A DNA stretch of 7,520 bases, taken from the NCBI GenBank assembly GCA_964194585.1, contig CAXMNG010000128.1:1-7520 (forward strand), read 5' to 3'. The position numbers and the translations under genes are program-made. The first letter of the stretch is position 1. Each line of letters opens with the position of its first letter. This document shows, piece after piece, positions 6,294-7,520 of this stretch. The notes beneath the pieces were generated by a model. That model had not been told where the DNA came from and did not search any database. It saw nothing but the letters and a program-made list of their open reading frames with translations. Origin of the DNA: JAABYT01 sp964194585 (GTDB lineage: Bacteria > Pseudomonadota > Gammaproteobacteria > HK1).

Positions 6294-6326
6294 TTATTCA
6301 TGACCCCGCGGCTGCGGTAGTATGCT
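6294..6326 (+). promoter_or_regulatory. Weak candidate promoter of aceE
   Basis: An AT-richer patch upstream of aceE offers two overlapping pairs: TTATTC (6294-6299), 18 bp, TAGTAT (6318-6323); or TTCATG (6297-6302), 18 bp, TATGCT (6321-6326). Each -10 matches consensus at 4 of 6 positions and the -35 boxes are poor, as often seen for activated promoters. No PdhR-like operator was recognised nearby. Position is the main support. Confidence 0.25.
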
Positions 6327-6364
6327 GTTTCCTGGCGGGGGAGAAGGGACTACAGGATTTCACC

Positions 6365-6368
6365 GGAG
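6365..6368 (+). promoter_or_regulatory. Ribosome binding site of aceE
   Basis: GGAG ends 7 nt before the ATG at 6376 (GGAGCGATCTCATGG). It is the clearest Shine-Dalgarno in the window and settles the aceE start, which also fits the family N-terminus. Confidence 0.75.
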
Positions 6369-6375
6369 CGATCTC

Positions 6376-7520
6376 ATGGCCGCGAATCCGAAACTCATCG
6401 ATATTGACCAGCAGGAGACCGACGAGTGGATCGCGTCTCTGCACTCGGTTCTCGAGCGCGACGGCATCGATCGCGCTCATTACTTATTGGAAACCCTCAT
6501 CGAAGAGGCACGGCGTTCCGGCGCATATCTGCCCTACTCTGCCAACACAGCCTATCTGAACACCATTCCCGAGACGAAGGAGGTGTACACCCCCGGCGAC
6601 CCGGCCATGGAGTGGAGGATTCGCTCGCTGATACGCTGGAACGCGCTGGCGATGGTAGTGCAGGCCAACCGCATCAATTCTGAGCTGGGCGGTCACATCG
6701 CGAGCTTTGCCTCCTCGGCGACGCTCTACGACGTGGGCTTCAACCACTTCTGGCATGCGCCCGACGACAAGCATGGCGGCGATCTGGTGTTCATCCAGGG
6801 CCATTCGGCCCCGGGCATCTATGCGCGCGCTTTCCTGGAAGGTCGCATCAGCGAAGCACAGATGCACAAATTCCGGCAGGAAGTGGACGGTAACGGCCTG
6901 TCGTCCTATCCGCATCCCTGGCTGATGCACGACTTCTGGCAGTTTCCGACGGTGTCCATGGGGCTCGGCCCGATCATGGCGATTTACCAGGCGCGCTTCA
7001 TGAAGTACCTGCACAACCGCGGCATCATCGACGGCGAGGGCCGCAAGGTCTGGGCATTCATGGGTGACGGAGAGATGGACGAGCCGGAATCCATGGGCGC
7101 CATCACCCTCGCGTCCCGGGAAGAGCTCGACAATCTGGTCTTCGTCATCAATTGCAATCTGCAGCGGCTCGACGGGCCCGTGCGCGGCAACGGCAAGATC
7201 ATCCAGGAGCTGGAAGCGGCGTTCCGCGGTGCCGGCTGGAACGTGATCAAAGTCATTTGGGGTTCTTACTGGGACCCGTTGCTGCAGCGCGATACCAAGG
7301 GGCTGCTGCGCAAGCGCATGGAGGAATGCGTCGACGGCGAGTATCAGAACTTCAAGGCGAAGGACGGCGCCTACGTGCGCGAGCATTTCTTCGGCAAGTA
7401 TCCCGAGCTGAAGAACATGGTCTCTAACTTAAGTGACGAGGACGTCTGGCGTCTCAACCGCGGTGGCCATGATCCGCACAAGGTGTATGCGGCCTACGAC
7501 GCGGCCGTCAAACACACGGG
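6376..7520 (+). CDS. aceE: Pyruvate dehydrogenase E1 component, homodimeric type (partial, 3' end outside window)
   Basis: Thiamin-diphosphate enzyme that decarboxylates pyruvate and passes the acetyl group to the lipoyl arm of E2 (AceF) in the pyruvate dehydrogenase complex. 381 complete codons are present, about 43% of the usual 887 residues, covering the N-terminal ThDP-binding half. The start MAANPKLIDIDQQETDEWIASL is typical and is the segment that contacts E2. GGHIASFASSATLYDVGFNHFWH and IQGHSAPGIYARAF carry the active-site histidines. The ThDP/Mg motif GDGEMDEPES begins at residue 230 (Asp231) and ends with NCNLQRLDG (Asn261 as metal ligand). The gene is divergent from pyrC across a 262-bp gap. 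aceF and lpd probably follow beyond the right edge (inference). LipA, encoded two genes away on the other strand, makes the cofactor of its partner subunit. Confidence 0.97.
   Translation, partial: MAANPKLIDIDQQETDEWIASLHSVLERDGIDRAHYLLETLIEEARRSGAYLPYSANTAYLNTIPETKEVYTPGDPAMEWRIRSLIRWNALAMVVQANRINSELGGHIASFASSATLYDVGFNHFWHAPDDKHGGDLVFIQGHSAPGIYARAFLEGRISEAQMHKFRQEVDGNGLSSYPHPWLMHDFWQFPTVSMGLGPIMAIYQARFMKYLHNRGIIDGEGRKVWAFMGDGEMDEPESMGAITLASREELDNLVFVINCNLQRLDGPVRGNGKIIQELEAAFRGAGWNVIKVIWGSYWDPLLQRDTKGLLRKRMEECVDGEYQNFKAKDGAYVREHFFGKYPELKNMVSNLSDEDVWRLNRGGHDPHKVYAAYDAAVKHT

Noticed and set aside
5706..6320. Plus-strand open frame of 204 codons opposite pyrC and the pyrC leader
   Set aside because: Most of it is antisense to conserved pyrC, with no recognisable domain and no ribosome site.
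6484..7386. Minus-strand open frame of 300 codons opposite aceE
   Set aside because: Antisense to a well-conserved aceE, with low-complexity composition and no plausible start signal. It is a shadow of the real gene.

Overview
The window looks like a stretch of core chromosome from a GC-rich gammaproteobacterium. The evidence is the gene content. It has an RNase T whose catalytic residues fall at the same positions as in the E. coli enzyme, an ElyC-like envelope protein, a class II (E. coli-type) PyrC, the homodimeric type of pyruvate dehydrogenase E1 (AceE), and guaB and xseA back to back as in enterobacteria. I cannot name a genus from the sequence alone. No phage, transposase, CRISPR, tRNA or rRNA is visible.

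Layout, left to right. (1) guaB on the minus strand, with its 3' end cut off by the left edge. (2) A 104-bp AT-richer divergent region (1131-1234) carrying a good guaB promoter. (3) xseA on the plus strand. (4) A 27-bp convergent gap with a perfect 16-bp palindrome just after the xseA stop. (5) A minus-strand block that reads, in transcription order, pyrC, rnt, an inverted-repeat element, lipA, elyC. pyrC and rnt overlap by ATGA, and lipA and elyC are 6 bp apart. The two pairs are separated by 98 bp that mostly consist of a perfect 34-bp inverted repeat. (6) A 262-bp divergent region (6114-6375) rich in dyads. (7) aceE on the plus strand, cut off by the right edge.

How the genes relate. guaB (GMP branch) and pyrC (UMP pathway) are nucleotide biosynthesis genes. 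xseA and rnt encode nucleases that trim single-stranded DNA and RNA 3' ends. lipA makes the lipoyl cofactor that the pyruvate dehydrogenase complex, whose E1 is aceE, needs on its E2 subunit. elyC is an envelope/peptidoglycan factor. This is housekeeping content and I see no undescribed multi-gene system. The items most worth a second look are non-coding: the palindromic element at 4377-4454, which supplies the stop codon of rnt, and the structured leader region upstream of pyrC.
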